A DNA stretch of 64,000 nt from contig NZ_CP116256.1 in the NCBI RefSeq assembly GCF_027947575.1, positions 5,270,001-5,334,000 on the forward strand, in the 5' to 3' direction. The number at the start of each line of letters is the position of its first letter. The first letter of the stretch is position 1. Below are positions 15,844 to 23,485 of this stretch, piece after piece. A program made the position numbers and the translations under genes. The stretch comes from Streptomyces rubrogriseus. Its GTDB lineage: Bacteria > Actinomycetota > Actinomycetes > Streptomycetales > Streptomycetaceae. The notes below the pieces were generated by a model. It did no database searches, was not told the origin of the DNA, and worked only from the letters and a program-made list of their open reading frames with translations.

Positions 15844-17187
15844 TTACTGTCCGGCTGCGGGTGCGTGGTGGCTGGTCGCGCGGTTCCCCGCGCCCCTTCG
15901 GGGCGCGGCGGTGGCCGTGCGCAGGGCCGCGATGCCGATGAAGACCATGGAGGAGAAGCCGGCTGTCGCGAAGGCGGTGAAGCCCCAGTCGCCCTGGTCG
16001 GCGGCGAGGAGCTGGCCGCCGAGCCAGGGGCCGAAGACCGCGCCGAAGCGGCCCATGCCCGAGGTCCAGCCGACGGCGGTGGCGCGGTTGGCCGGGGCGG
16101 AGCCGATGGAGACGGTCGCGTAGATCATGGTCTGGGCGCTGTTGAGGAAGACGCCGGTCAGGAAGACGACCGCGAAGGTCAGCGCCAGCGGCATGTGGAC
16201 GCTGAGCAGGAAGACGCCGCAGGCGGTCAGCGCGAACCAGATCGCCGAGATGCGCGGGGCGCCGAACCGGTCCGAGGCGCGGCCCGCGACCAGCATGCCG
16301 ACGATGCCGCCGAGGTTGAACAGCACGACGAAGGTGAGCGCGGAGCCCAGTTCGTAGCCCTCGCCGCGCATCAGGGTGGGCAGCCAGGTGGCGACGCCGT
16401 AGACGAGGAGCAGTCCGCCGAAGGAGGCCAGCCAGTACAGCAGGGTCTGGATCCACTCGCCGCCGCGGAAGAGGTTCGCGAGGTTCTCCCAGCGGACGGT
16501 GGCGGGCCTGTCGGCCGGCGCGGCGGGGAGTTCGGCGTCGTAGCGGCCGGCCAGGGTGCGGGCCTCCTCGGTGCGTCCGTGGGCGACCAGGAAACTGAGC
16601 GACTCGGGCAGGAACTTCAGGAGCACCGGGACGAAGAGCAGCGGGACCACGCAGACCCAGAAGGCGGAGCGCCAGCCGAGCGGTTCGACGATCCACAGGG
16701 CGACGTAGGCGGACAGGATGCCGCCGGCGTGGTGGGCGGTCATCAGCAGGCCGATGGTGATCGCGGCGCGGCCCCGGGGCGCGTAGTCGGAGACCATGCT
16801 GATCGCGGTCGGCAGCAGTCCGCCGAGGCCGACACCGGCCAGGGTCCGGCCGAGCCCGAAGACGCCGACGCTCCCGGCGATCGCGCACAGGCCGGAGGCC
16901 AGGGAGAAGAGCGCGACGCAGGAGACCATCAGCTTCTTGCGGCCGATGCGGTCGGCGACCGTGCCCGCGGCCAGCGCGCCGACCAGCATGCCGAAGGTGG
17001 CGTAGCTGCCGAGGTCGCCGGCCTGGCCCGAGGTGATGCCGAGGGCCTTCTCCTGAAGCATGTGGGGCAGCACGGAGCCGTAGATGAACATGTCCAGGCC
17101 GTCGAAGAGGACGGCCAGCCAGCAGAGGCCGACGACCAGCAGGGCCAGTCTGCTGCCGCGGGCGGACAGCGCGGGTGAGGAGGACAT
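15844..17187 (-). CDS. MFS aromatic acid:H+ symporter (AAHS family)
   Basis: 447 aa with 12 membrane segments. It has the AAHS loop GTVADRIGRKK (loop 2-3), DGLDMFIYGSVLP in helix 1 and a second DRFGAPR in loop 8-9, as in PcaK/GalT-type importers. It is the probable uptake system of the adjacent ring-cleavage operon. It has its own promoter with an operator-like TTGTTAACAA at 17277, so it is likely co-regulated by the GntR protein. The last 20-odd codons run through a widespread-looking Streptomyces palindrome (15871-15907), giving an odd Arg/Ala-rich tail. Confidence 0.9.
   Translation of the reverse strand: MSSSPALSARGSRLALLVVGLCWLAVLFDGLDMFIYGSVLPHMLQEKALGITSGQAGDLGSYATFGMLVGALAAGTVADRIGRKKLMVSCVALFSLASGLCAIAGSVGVFGLGRTLAGVGLGGLLPTAISMVSDYAPRGRAAITIGLLMTAHHAGGILSAYVALWIVEPLGWRSAFWVCVVPLLFVPVLLKFLPESLSFLVAHGRTEEARTLAGRYDAELPAAPADRPATVRWENLANLFRGGEWIQTLLYWLASFGGLLLVYGVATWLPTLMRGEGYELGSALTFVVLFNLGGIVGMLVAGRASDRFGAPRISAIWFALTACGVFLLSVHMPLALTFAVVFLTGVFLNSAQTMIYATVSIGSAPANRATAVGWTSGMGRFGAVFGPWLGGQLLAADQGDWGFTAFATAGFSSMVFIGIAALRTATAAPRRGAGNRATSHHAPAAGQ
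15889..15907. terminator. CGCGCCCC-TTC-GGGGCGCG hairpin at the BASS/MFS convergence
   Basis: An 8-bp perfect stem with a 3-nt loop, preceded by the flank GGTTCCC. I recall this palindrome as recurring between Streptomyces genes. It sits inside the 3' end of the MFS frame and downstream of BASS. Confidence 0.5.
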
Positions 17188-17276
17188 CGTTGTTTCCTCT
17201 CGTCCAGGAGGCGGTGCCTGGAGGGGACGTGTGATGGGGCGACGCTAAGGACCCGGCTCCGGGAGTGTCAACGTTT

Positions 17277-17286
17277 TTGTTAACAA
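17277..17286. promoter_or_regulatory. TTGTTAACAA operator candidate upstream of the MFS gene
   Basis: A perfect 10-bp palindrome 90 bp upstream of the MFS ATG. It is almost the same as the core of the palindrome upstream of the GntR gene (TTGTCAACAA, 21714-21723). Likely the GntR operator. Confidence 0.5.
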
Positions 17287-17301
17287 TCTCAGCAACGATT
17301 T

Positions 17302-17341
17302 GGGGGTGGGCCGCGCACGCGGACGTGCGCGACCCACCCCC
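17302..17341 (-). terminator. terminator of the gal-type operon
   Basis: GGGGGTGGG (17302-17310) pairs with CCCACCCCC (17333-17341) around an inner GCGCAC/GTGCGC stem. It follows the dioxygenase gene and separates it from the MFS promoter. Confidence 0.75.
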
Positions 17342-17346
17342 TGGGA

Positions 17347-17390
17347 GAAGGCTGTGAGAAAGCTGTCGGAAAGGTGTCAGAAAGGCGTCA
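17347..17390. repeat. four 11-bp direct repeats (GAAAGGTGTCA type)
   Basis: Units GAAGGCTGTGA, GAAAGCTGTCG, GAAAGGTGTCA and GAAAGGCGTCA run head to tail at exactly 11-bp steps. The last contains the dioxygenase stop codon. One-helical-turn spacing is typical of PhoB/OmpR- or SARP-type binding sites. Confidence 0.6.
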
Positions 17391-18338
17391 CGCGACCGGC
17401 GGAGTGCCGTGGGTGTGGAACGACTCGATCGTCTTCAGACCCCAGGCCTGGCCCTTCTTCCGCTCCTCCTCGGTCCAGGTGATCAGCGGCCAGTCCGGCG
17501 CCAGCACCAGGCGGGTGAGCGGGTTGCACAGCTCGATGCGGTTGCCGCCTGGCTCGTAGACGTACAGGAAGAACGTCTGCTGGATGGCGTGTTTGTGCGG
17601 GCCGGTCTCGATGAACACGCCGGTGTCGATGGCGAGGTCGGCGGCGCGCAGGATGTCCTCGCGAGTGTCGGCGGCGAAGGCGATGTGGTGCAGCCGCCCG
17701 GAGGAACCGGTCCAGTCCTCGGTGTAGACGACGTCGTACGACTTGTTCGTGAAGGTCAGCCAACGGGCCGCGATCTTCCCGGAGTCGAGCCTGATCTGCT
17801 CGGTGGGCCGGGCGCCCAGGAGGTGTTCCTGGAACTCGGCGCCGGCGAGTACGTCGGCGGCGAGGAAGTTGACGTGGTCCAGGCGGCGTACGCCGACGCC
17901 CCGGTTGGGTTTGGCCTGCGGCTGGTTCTTGAGGGCGGGCCGGAGTTCCTCGGGTGCCCGGTAGTGCTCGCTCTCCCAGTACAGGGCGTGTTCGTGCCCG
18001 TCGGGGTCGGTGGTGACGTACAGCTTGCCGAGGCCGGGCTCGTCCTCGACCCAGGTGCCGGGCCGCCCCGCCGCCTCCAGGGCCGCGACCCTGCGCCGGA
18101 GCGCGTCCTCGCCGGAGGCGCGCAGGGCGAGGCGGCCGAGGCCGGGCTGCTCGCGGGCGGTGAGGACGAGGCTGTGGTGTTCGTAGTCGTCGTAGGTGCG
18201 CAGGTAGACGGTGTCGCCGTGCTGCCCGTTGACGGTCAGGCCCAGGAAGTCGGTGAAGAAGGCGACGCTCGCGTCGAGGTCGGGCGTGAAGAGCTGGGCG
18301 TGGCCGACGTGCGCGATGTCACCGAGCGGCGGAGTCAT
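17388..18338 (-). CDS. type I (VOC) extradiol ring-cleavage dioxygenase
   Basis: 316 aa, two tandem VOC modules as in catechol 2,3-dioxygenases. Iron ligands are visible in the C-terminal module: His in LDHVNFLAAD, His in GRLHHIAFAAD and Glu in EPGGNRIELCNP. A His in TGPHKHAIQQ and Tyr in FFLYVYEP complete the family active-site set. It overlaps the 3' end of galD by 20 bp and is last in the gntR-galB-galC-galD operon. Partnership with oxalomesaconate-processing enzymes suggests that it opens gallate or a related trihydroxylated ring. This is an inference, since characterised gallate dioxygenases are of the unrelated LigB type. Metal-dependent, cytosolic. Confidence 0.88.
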   Translation of the reverse strand: MTPPLGDIAHVGHAQLFTPDLDASVAFFTDFLGLTVNGQHGDTVYLRTYDDYEHHSLVLTAREQPGLGRLALRASGEDALRRRVAALEAAGRPGTWVEDEPGLGKLYVTTDPDGHEHALYWESEHYRAPEELRPALKNQPQAKPNRGVGVRRLDHVNFLAADVLAGAEFQEHLLGARPTEQIRLDSGKIAARWLTFTNKSYDVVYTEDWTGSSGRLHHIAFAADTREDILRAADLAIDTGVFIETGPHKHAIQQTFFLYVYEPGGNRIELCNPLTRLVLAPDWPLITWTEEERKKGQAWGLKTIESFHTHGTPPVA

Positions 18339-19482
18339 GGTGGCCTCCAGGGCGTTGTGCGGGGATCGGTGCCGTCGCGGCGGACCGGGGGAAGACGGTG
18401 CCGTCGAAGATCTTGCGCGCGGTGCGTACGACGGCGGTACGCCGCACCACGAGCGGGCCCGGGTCGAGCCGGACGTCCACCTCCAGGAACCCGGTGGGGT
18501 GTTCCACCCGGACCCGGTCGCCGGACGGGCCCAGGCGGGCGACGCCCTCCCCCACGCCGCCGGGGACGCGCAGCCCGGCCGCGACGCTCGCGGCGCCCAG
18601 GACGCCGATGGAGGTGTGGCAGCGCACGGGGATGAAGGTGCGGGTGGTGACAGCGCCGCCGTCCCGGGGCGGGGCGAGCAGGGTCAGCTTGGGCACGGTG
18701 GCGCCCTCGACGTCACCGAGGCCCATCAGGTGCCCGGCGGCCAGCCGGATCTCGCGGAGGCGTCCGGCGAGTGCCGCGTCCGCCTCCAGCTCCGCCGGTG
18801 TCTCGTACCCGGTGACCCTCAGCGCGGCGGCCGGGATCAGGACGACCGGCATGCCGTTGTCGACGCAGGTCACCTCGGTGCCGGCGACGGTGTCGCGGAC
18901 GTTGCCGGTGGGCAGCAGCGGCCCGGAGCCCTGCGGGAACTCGATGACGACCGCTGCGGCGGTGCCGGGCACGCCGGATATCGCCGTGTCCCCGTCGTAC
19001 GCGACGCGCCCGCCCGGGGTCGGGAAGGTCGCGACGGCCCGTTCGCCGGTGTTGAGCATGCGGATGCGTACGGACGTCTCGGTCTCCCCGGCCGGCACGA
19101 GCCCGCGCTCGACGGCGAACGGGCCCACCCCGGCGAGGATGTTGCCGCAGTTCTGCCGGTCGGTGACCTCGGGGGTGTCGACGGCAACCTGGAGGAACAG
19201 GTAGTCGACGTCGGCGTCGGGGTCGGCCGAGCCGGAGACCACGGCGACCTTGCTGGTCAGCGGGTGCCCGCCGCCCAGGCCGTCGATCTGCCCCGGGTCG
19301 GGGCTGCCCATGGTCCGCAGCAGCAGGTCGTCGCGGGCGGCGGGGTCGGCGGGCAGGTCGGCGGCGAGGAAGTAGGCGCCCTTGGAGGTGCCGCCGCGCA
19401 TCAACGTGCAGCGCACCTCCTCTGGCCCGGTGCCCGAGCCGGTGCCGGTGCCGGTGCCGGTGCCGGCATCGGTGCCGGTCAC
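18319..19482 (-). CDS. galD: 4-oxalomesaconate tautomerase (PrpF family)
   Basis: 387 aa. PrpF/GalD-type signature MRGGTSKGAYFLAADLP near the N-terminus, with family segments VDTPEVTDRQNCGNILAGVG (catalytic Cys) and AAGHLMGLGDVEGATVPKL. It interconverts keto and enol forms of 4-oxalomesaconate in the gallate branch of the 4,5-cleavage pathway. The GTG start overlaps the galC stop by 4 nt. The first 18 codons hold a (GGTGCC)n-type hexanucleotide repeat giving a Thr-Gly-rich tail, unusual for the family. PrpF paralogues also act on methylaconitate; the GalB/GalC neighbours favour GalD. Confidence 0.87.
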   Translation of the reverse strand: MTGTDAGTGTGTGTGSGTGPEEVRCTLMRGGTSKGAYFLAADLPADPAARDDLLLRTMGSPDPGQIDGLGGGHPLTSKVAVVSGSADPDADVDYLFLQVAVDTPEVTDRQNCGNILAGVGPFAVERGLVPAGETETSVRIRMLNTGERAVATFPTPGGRVAYDGDTAISGVPGTAAAVVIEFPQGSGPLLPTGNVRDTVAGTEVTCVDNGMPVVLIPAAALRVTGYETPAELEADAALAGRLREIRLAAGHLMGLGDVEGATVPKLTLLAPPRDGGAVTTRTFIPVRCHTSIGVLGAASVAAGLRVPGGVGEGVARLGPSGDRVRVEHPTGFLEVDVRLDPGPLVVRRTAVVRTARKIFDGTVFPRSAATAPIPAQRPGGHHDSAAR

Positions 19483-20186
19483 GGCCGCTCCCCCGCGGTG
19501 TACGCGTCGTACGACTGGTAGGTGACCCCGAGTTCCTTCAGCTTCTCGCGCAATCCGTAGCGGTCCAGGCCGAGTTGGCCCTCCACGAAGGCGGTGCGGG
19601 TGGCCGCCTCCTTCTGCTCGCGGGCCTCGGACGCCTCGGCGACCTGCCGGGCGCGCTCGCGCGGGACGACCACCACGCCGTCGTCGTCGGCGACGATCAC
19701 GTCGCCGGGGCGGATCACCTGGCCGTCGACGGCGATCGGGACGTTGACCGAACCCCCGGTGGCCTTGACCGTGCCCTGCGCGGACACGGCGCGGGTCCAG
19801 GCGGCGAAGCCCATCTCGCGCAGTTCCTGGGTGTCGCGGATGCCGGTGTTGGTGACGATGCCGCGCACCCCGCGCCGCTGGAGGGCGGTGGCGAAGAGTT
19901 CACCGAACAGCCCGTCGGTGGACGGGGAGGTGGTGGTGACGACGAGGATGTCGCCCTCGCCGCACTGCTCCACGGCGGCGTGGATCATCAGGTTGTCCCC
20001 GGGCCAGCTGAGCACGGTGACCGCGGTGCCCGCGACCCGTACGCCCTGCTGGACGGGGCGGATGCGGGGCCCGAGCAGTCCGGTGCGGCCCATGGCCTCG
20101 CTGACGGTGGCCACGCCGTAGGCGGCGAGCGCCTCGACGTCCTCGGCATCGGCCTTGGGCGGGTTGGTGACGACGACGCCGCTCAT
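19479..20186 (-). CDS. galC: 4-carboxy-4-hydroxy-2-oxoadipate aldolase / oxaloacetate decarboxylase
   Basis: 235 aa, LigK/GalC type of the RraA-like fold. Recognisable segments are GVATVSEAMGRTG, SWPGDNLMIHAAVEQCGEGD, GIVTNTGIRDTQEL (the metal-site Arg-Asp) and DVIVADDDGVVVVP. The enzyme splits 4-carboxy-4-hydroxy-2-oxoadipate into pyruvate and oxaloacetate with a divalent metal and can decarboxylate oxaloacetate. It is coupled by 4-nt overlaps to galB upstream and galD downstream, so stoichiometric production is expected. It is the last step of the pathway, feeding the TCA cycle. Confidence 0.9.
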   Translation of the reverse strand: MSGVVVTNPPKADAEDVEALAAYGVATVSEAMGRTGLLGPRIRPVQQGVRVAGTAVTVLSWPGDNLMIHAAVEQCGEGDILVVTTTSPSTDGLFGELFATALQRRGVRGIVTNTGIRDTQELREMGFAAWTRAVSAQGTVKATGGSVNVPIAVDGQVIRPGDVIVADDDGVVVVPRERARQVAEASEAREQKEAATRTAFVEGQLGLDRYGLREKLKELGVTYQSYDAYTAGERP

Positions 20187-20935
20187 GCCAGCTCCTTCGC
20201 GATCTGGGGGTAGGGGCGCATGAAGGCCTCGGCCATGGTCCGGTGCGCCAGGCCCAGGTTGGGACCGGCGTTGCGCTTGAGCTGGACACCCCGGCGGACG
20301 GCCAGGTCGGTGTAGTAGTCCCACAGGTGCTGCTGGGCGGCGAGGCACTCCATCGCCTTGCGCTTGGTCTCCCACACCTCGGTGATGTCGAGCAGCACCT
20401 CGGGCCGGAAGCCGCTCATCTCGGGCTGGTGCGGCTCGAAGTAGAAGACCGGTGGGGCGCCGATGATCTCGCCCTCGCCCGGGTAGCCGATGGCCTGTGC
20501 GAGGACGCGCGCCTCCAGCGCCATGCGGTTGGCGGCCGGGTGGTCGCCGTTGTACGGGTCCTCGACCGGGTGGGTGAGTACGACGTCGGGCTGGGTGGCC
20601 CGGTAGACCTCGACGAGCCGGTCGGTCAGCTCCGGCGTGACGGTCAGCGGGTAGTCGCCGGCGTCGAAGAAGCGGACCTCGGCGCCGAGGGCGGCGGCGG
20701 CCTTCTCGGCCTCCTCCCGGCGCAGCGCCTTGATCTCCGCCAGCTTCTTCCCCTCCCGCCAGGCCTTGGCGGACTCGCCGCGCTCGCCGAAGGTCAGGCA
20801 CGCGATGGTGACCTTCTCGCCGCGCGAGGCGGCCAGGGCGATGGCGCCGCCCGCCCGCCACACGAAGTCCCCCGCGTGCGCGGTGACGACGAGGGTCGAG
20901 CGGGGGACGGCGGCGGGCGCGTTGCCGTGCGTCAT
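20183..20935 (-). CDS. galB: 4-oxalomesaconate hydratase (PIG-L family)
   Basis: 250 aa of the PIG-L/LmbE zinc fold. The metal motif AHAGDFVWRAGGAIA corresponds to the family AHPDD-type start, and a downstream HPVEDPYNGDHPAANRMA supplies further ligands. In Pseudomonas putida GalB is a PIG-L-type hydratase acting on 4-oxalomesaconate, and the gene here sits directly before galC and galD. This makes hydratase more likely than a sugar deacetylase. ATG 20935 follows an AAGGAGAAG site. The gntR stop lies 75 bp upstream, so the genes are probably co-transcribed. Confidence 0.85.
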   Translation of the reverse strand: MTHGNAPAAVPRSTLVVTAHAGDFVWRAGGAIALAASRGEKVTIACLTFGERGESAKAWREGKKLAEIKALRREEAEKAAAALGAEVRFFDAGDYPLTVTPELTDRLVEVYRATQPDVVLTHPVEDPYNGDHPAANRMALEARVLAQAIGYPGEGEIIGAPPVFYFEPHQPEMSGFRPEVLLDITEVWETKRKAMECLAAQQHLWDYYTDLAVRRGVQLKRNAGPNLGLAHRTMAEAFMRPYPQIAKELA

Positions 20936-21010
20936 GGGTGACTTCTCCTTGGTGGACAGGTGGCGCCCGCCTCGGTGCCGTGTCACAGGCGCGTGTCTGT
21001 GGCGCGTGTG

Positions 21011-21661
21011 TCAGTCGCGCAGCGCCTCGATCACGCTGGTGAGGTGGGCCCGGACGGCCGCCTCGGCGGCCTGCGGGTCCCTGGCCTCGATCGCCTCGAT
21101 CATGGCCAGGTGCTCGTTCAGGGATTGCTGCGGGCGTCCCGGGCGCAGCGCCAACTGGAAGCGGTGCCTGACCAGTTGAGCGTTGAGCCGTTCCAGCAGT
21201 TCCACGGCCGTCAGCTGGCCGGAGAACTCCCGGATCCGGGCGTGCAGTTCGTGGTTGAGGTCCGAGTAGGTCAGCGGTTCGCCGCCGGCCACGGCCTTGC
21301 GCATCGCCGAGCCCAGCTCCTTCAGCCGGGCGACCTGCCCGTCGTCGACGGCGGCGGCGGCCTTGGCCGCGCACAGCCCTTCGAGCACCAGGCGGCACTC
21401 GGTGATGGCCACGGCCTCCTCCACCGTCACCACCCGCACCCGTGAACCGCGGTTGCGGATGCGCTCGACGAGCCCCTGGGACTCCAGGTCGATCAGCGCG
21501 GCCCGGATACTGGCCCGGGTCACGCCGAACTGCTCGGCGAGTTCGTTCTCCACCAGCCGCTGCGCGGGTGCCATGTCGCCGCGCAGGATCGCCTGCCGCA
21601 GCTGACCGAGCGCAAGCTGTTTGGCCTGCTCCCCGGTGCCCGGACGGGCTTGGTTCGGCAT
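21011..21661 (-). CDS. GntR family regulator, FCD (FadR) subfamily
   Basis: 216 aa. Winged helix at residues about 10-75 (ALGQLRQAILRGDMAPAQRL, VTRASIRAALIDLESQGLVE) followed by an all-helical FCD ligand domain with the metal-type residues in YSDLNHELHARIREFSG and LNEHLAMIEAIEARD. The ATG is at 21661; the longer frame upstream is a shadow. It heads the galBCD-dioxygenase operon and probably represses it and the MFS gene until an aromatic acid or cleavage intermediate binds. A palindrome suited to a GntR dimer lies 45-70 bp upstream. Confidence 0.88.
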   Translation of the reverse strand: MPNQARPGTGEQAKQLALGQLRQAILRGDMAPAQRLVENELAEQFGVTRASIRAALIDLESQGLVERIRNRGSRVRVVTVEEAVAITECRLVLEGLCAAKAAAAVDDGQVARLKELGSAMRKAVAGGEPLTYSDLNHELHARIREFSGQLTAVELLERLNAQLVRHRFQLALRPGRPQQSLNEHLAMIEAIEARDPQAAEAAVRAHLTSVIEALRD

Positions 21662-21705
21662 GGTTGCCCTCCCTGAGTGAGTGCCTGTCGAACGTAAATC
21701 TAGCC

Positions 21706-21731
21706 AAACAACATTGTCAACAATTTTGTTT
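21706..21731. promoter_or_regulatory. 26-bp imperfect palindrome (GntR operator candidate)
   Basis: 22 of 26 positions are symmetric: outer arms AAACAA (21706-21711) and TTGTTT (21726-21731), core TTGTCAACAA (21714-21723). It is located upstream of gntR in an AT-rich patch; the core recurs upstream of the MFS gene. Confidence 0.55.
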
Positions 21732-21826
21732 GCGTTCTTCGCCCCTCCTCCGACCGCGACGAAGTGTCCGCCGGCCGGGCCGGATGCCCCACACCCTGTC
21801 TCCCCCGGCGCCCCGCGGGGCCCGGC

Positions 21827-21839
21827 TAACGTCGCGCCA
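21827..21839 (+). promoter_or_regulatory. -10 element for a leaderless cupin transcript
   Basis: TAACGT (21827-21832) lies 6 bp before the ATG at 21839 and there is no ribosome site. Confidence 0.45.
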
Positions 21840-22192
21840 TGACCCACAGCTTCGTTGTGCACGTCCCCGACGCCGAGCTCGAACCCGAGCCGCTCGACCC
21901 CGGCCAGATCGTGTCCGGCACGCCCGAGGTGACCGGCAGGGTGGTCTGGGAGTCGCCGGACGGCCGCCGGGTGCGCGGTGTCTGGCAGATCACGCCCGGC
22001 GTGGTCACCGACACGGAGGCGGACGAGATGTTCGTCGTGCTCAGCGGTTCGGCCACCATCGAGGTGGCGGGCGGCCCGACCCTCACGGTCGGACCGGGCG
22101 ACCTGGCCGTACTGCGCGAGGGCGACCGTACGACGTGGACGGTGCACGAGACGCTGCGCAAGGCGTACGCGATCGACCTCGGTCGTCCGTGA
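21839..22192 (+). CDS. small cupin-domain protein
   Basis: 117 aa, a single cupin barrel of the ureidoglycine-aminohydrolase-like (DUF861) type. Motif 1 is seen in VVTDTEADEMFVVLSGSATIEV and motif 2 in LTVGPGDLAVLREGDRTTWTV. The metal-binding His residues of motif 1 are largely replaced (TEADE), so metal binding is doubtful. Probably cytosolic, expressed from a leaderless transcript. Single gene between the gal-type and inositol clusters; function unknown. Confidence 0.82.
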   Translation: MTHSFVVHVPDAELEPEPLDPGQIVSGTPEVTGRVVWESPDGRRVRGVWQITPGVVTDTEADEMFVVLSGSATIEVAGGPTLTVGPGDLAVLREGDRTTWTVHETLRKAYAIDLGRP

Positions 22193-22208
22193 GCCGGGCT
22201 TCCGGTCT

Positions 22209-22230
22209 TTGTCCTGTCAAAAGGTTGACA
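22209..22230. promoter_or_regulatory. inositol-repressor-like operator and TTGACA element
   Basis: TTGTCCTGTCAA (22209-22220) matches the WTGTMNKKACAW operator with one mismatch. TGTCAA-AAGG-TTGACA (22215-22230) forms a second, overlapping palindrome whose right arm could be a -35. It lies about 90-110 bp upstream of the following dehydrogenase gene. Confidence 0.45.
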
Positions 22231-22321
22231 TGATGCCGACGCCCGCCCAGGGTGGCCTCGGACAGATCACGCAGGACAGATCACACAGACAGATCACGGA
22301 GAGATCCGAAGAGGGGCGCTC

Positions 22322-23485
22322 ATGGTCGAGGCACTCGGTGTCGCCGTCGTCGGTTTCGGCTGGATGGGCCGGGTGCACACCCAGGCGTACGCCCGGGTCC
22401 GCCACCACTATCCGCACCTGGCGCTGCGCCCGGAGCTGGTGGCGGTCGCCGAGGAGGTGCCGGGGCGGGCCGAGGAGGCCGCCGCGCAGTTCGGGTTCGC
22501 CTCGGCGACCCGCGACTGGCGCGAGGTGGCGGCGGACCCGCGGGTGCACGCGGTCAGCATCACGGCCCCCAACTTCCTGCACCGCGAGATCGCCGTCGCG
22601 ATGGCCGGGGCGGGCAAGCACATCTGGGTGGAGAAGCCGGTCGGCCTGTCCGCCGACGACGCGCGGGCGGTGGCCGACGCGGTGGCCGGGGCCGGGGTGC
22701 AGGGCACGGTCGGCTTCAACTACCGCAACGCCCCGGCCGTGGAGACCGCCCGCGACCTGATCGCCACCGGGGAGATCGGCAGCGTCACGCATGCCCGTCT
22801 CCGCTTCTTCAGCGACTACGCGGCCCACCCGGAGGGCGCGCTGACCTGGCGTTACGAGCGGGAGCGCGGCGGCAGCGGGGTCCTCGGGGACCTGGCCTCG
22901 CACGGGGCGGACCTGGCCCGGTTCCTGCTCGGCGACATCGCCTCGCTGACCGCCGACACGGCGGTCTTCCTGCCGGAGCGGGCCCGTCCCGCCGCCGCCA
23001 CCGCCGGTCATGCCCGGGCGACGGGCGGCGAGCCGGGCCCGGTCGAGAACGAGGACTACGTCAGCTGCCTGCTGCGTTTCGCCTCGGGGGCACGCGGCGT
23101 CCTGGAGGCCTGCCGGGTCTCCGTCGGCGAGCAGAACAACTACGGCTTCGAGGTGCACGGCACCAGGGGCGCGGTGTTCTGGGACTTCCGCCGCATGAAC
23201 GAACTCCGCGTCAGCCGCGGCACGGAGTACCAGGACCAGCCCGTGAGCACCGTGTACGTCGGCCCCGGGCACGGCGAGTTCGCCGCGTTCCAGCCGGGGG
23301 CCGCGAACGCCATGGGGTACGACGACCTGAAGGTGGTGGAGGCCCACCGCTTCCTGCGCTCGATCGCGGAGGGCACCCCGTACGGCGCCACCCTGTCGGA
23401 CGCCGTGCACAGCGCGGCCGTACTGGAGGCCATGTCGCGGTCGGCGGAGCACGGCACCTGGGTCAGTCCCGGGCTGCCCGGTTGA
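22322..23485 (+). CDS. Gfo/Idh/MocA family oxidoreductase (inositol or sugar dehydrogenase-like)
   Basis: 387 aa. N-terminal Rossmann fold (GVAVVGFGWMGRVHTQAYAR) and the family sequence KHIWVEKPVGLSADDARAV with the catalytic EKP Lys. The C-terminal alpha/beta domain has the conserved DLASHGADLARFLLGD and its His. NAD(P)-dependent oxidation of a cyclitol or sugar hydroxyl is expected. ATG 22322 follows GAAGAGGGGCGCTC. An inositol-repressor-like operator upstream suggests that this second dehydrogenase belongs to the inositol regulon, perhaps for scyllo-inositol or another isomer. Its 3' end overlaps the antisense TMEM175 gene by 23 bp. Confidence 0.87.
   Translation: MVEALGVAVVGFGWMGRVHTQAYARVRHHYPHLALRPELVAVAEEVPGRAEEAAAQFGFASATRDWREVAADPRVHAVSITAPNFLHREIAVAMAGAGKHIWVEKPVGLSADDARAVADAVAGAGVQGTVGFNYRNAPAVETARDLIATGEIGSVTHARLRFFSDYAAHPEGALTWRYERERGGSGVLGDLASHGADLARFLLGDIASLTADTAVFLPERARPAAATAGHARATGGEPGPVENEDYVSCLLRFASGARGVLEACRVSVGEQNNYGFEVHGTRGAVFWDFRRMNELRVSRGTEYQDQPVSTVYVGPGHGEFAAFQPGAANAMGYDDLKVVEAHRFLRSIAEGTPYGATLSDAVHSAAVLEAMSRSAEHGTWVSPGLPG

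Noticed and set aside
22225..22253. TTGACA at 22225 plus CAGGGT as a full promoter for the Gfo/Idh/MocA gene.
   Set aside because: The -10 is poor and the start codon is about 70 bp further on; only the operator-like palindrome is reported.
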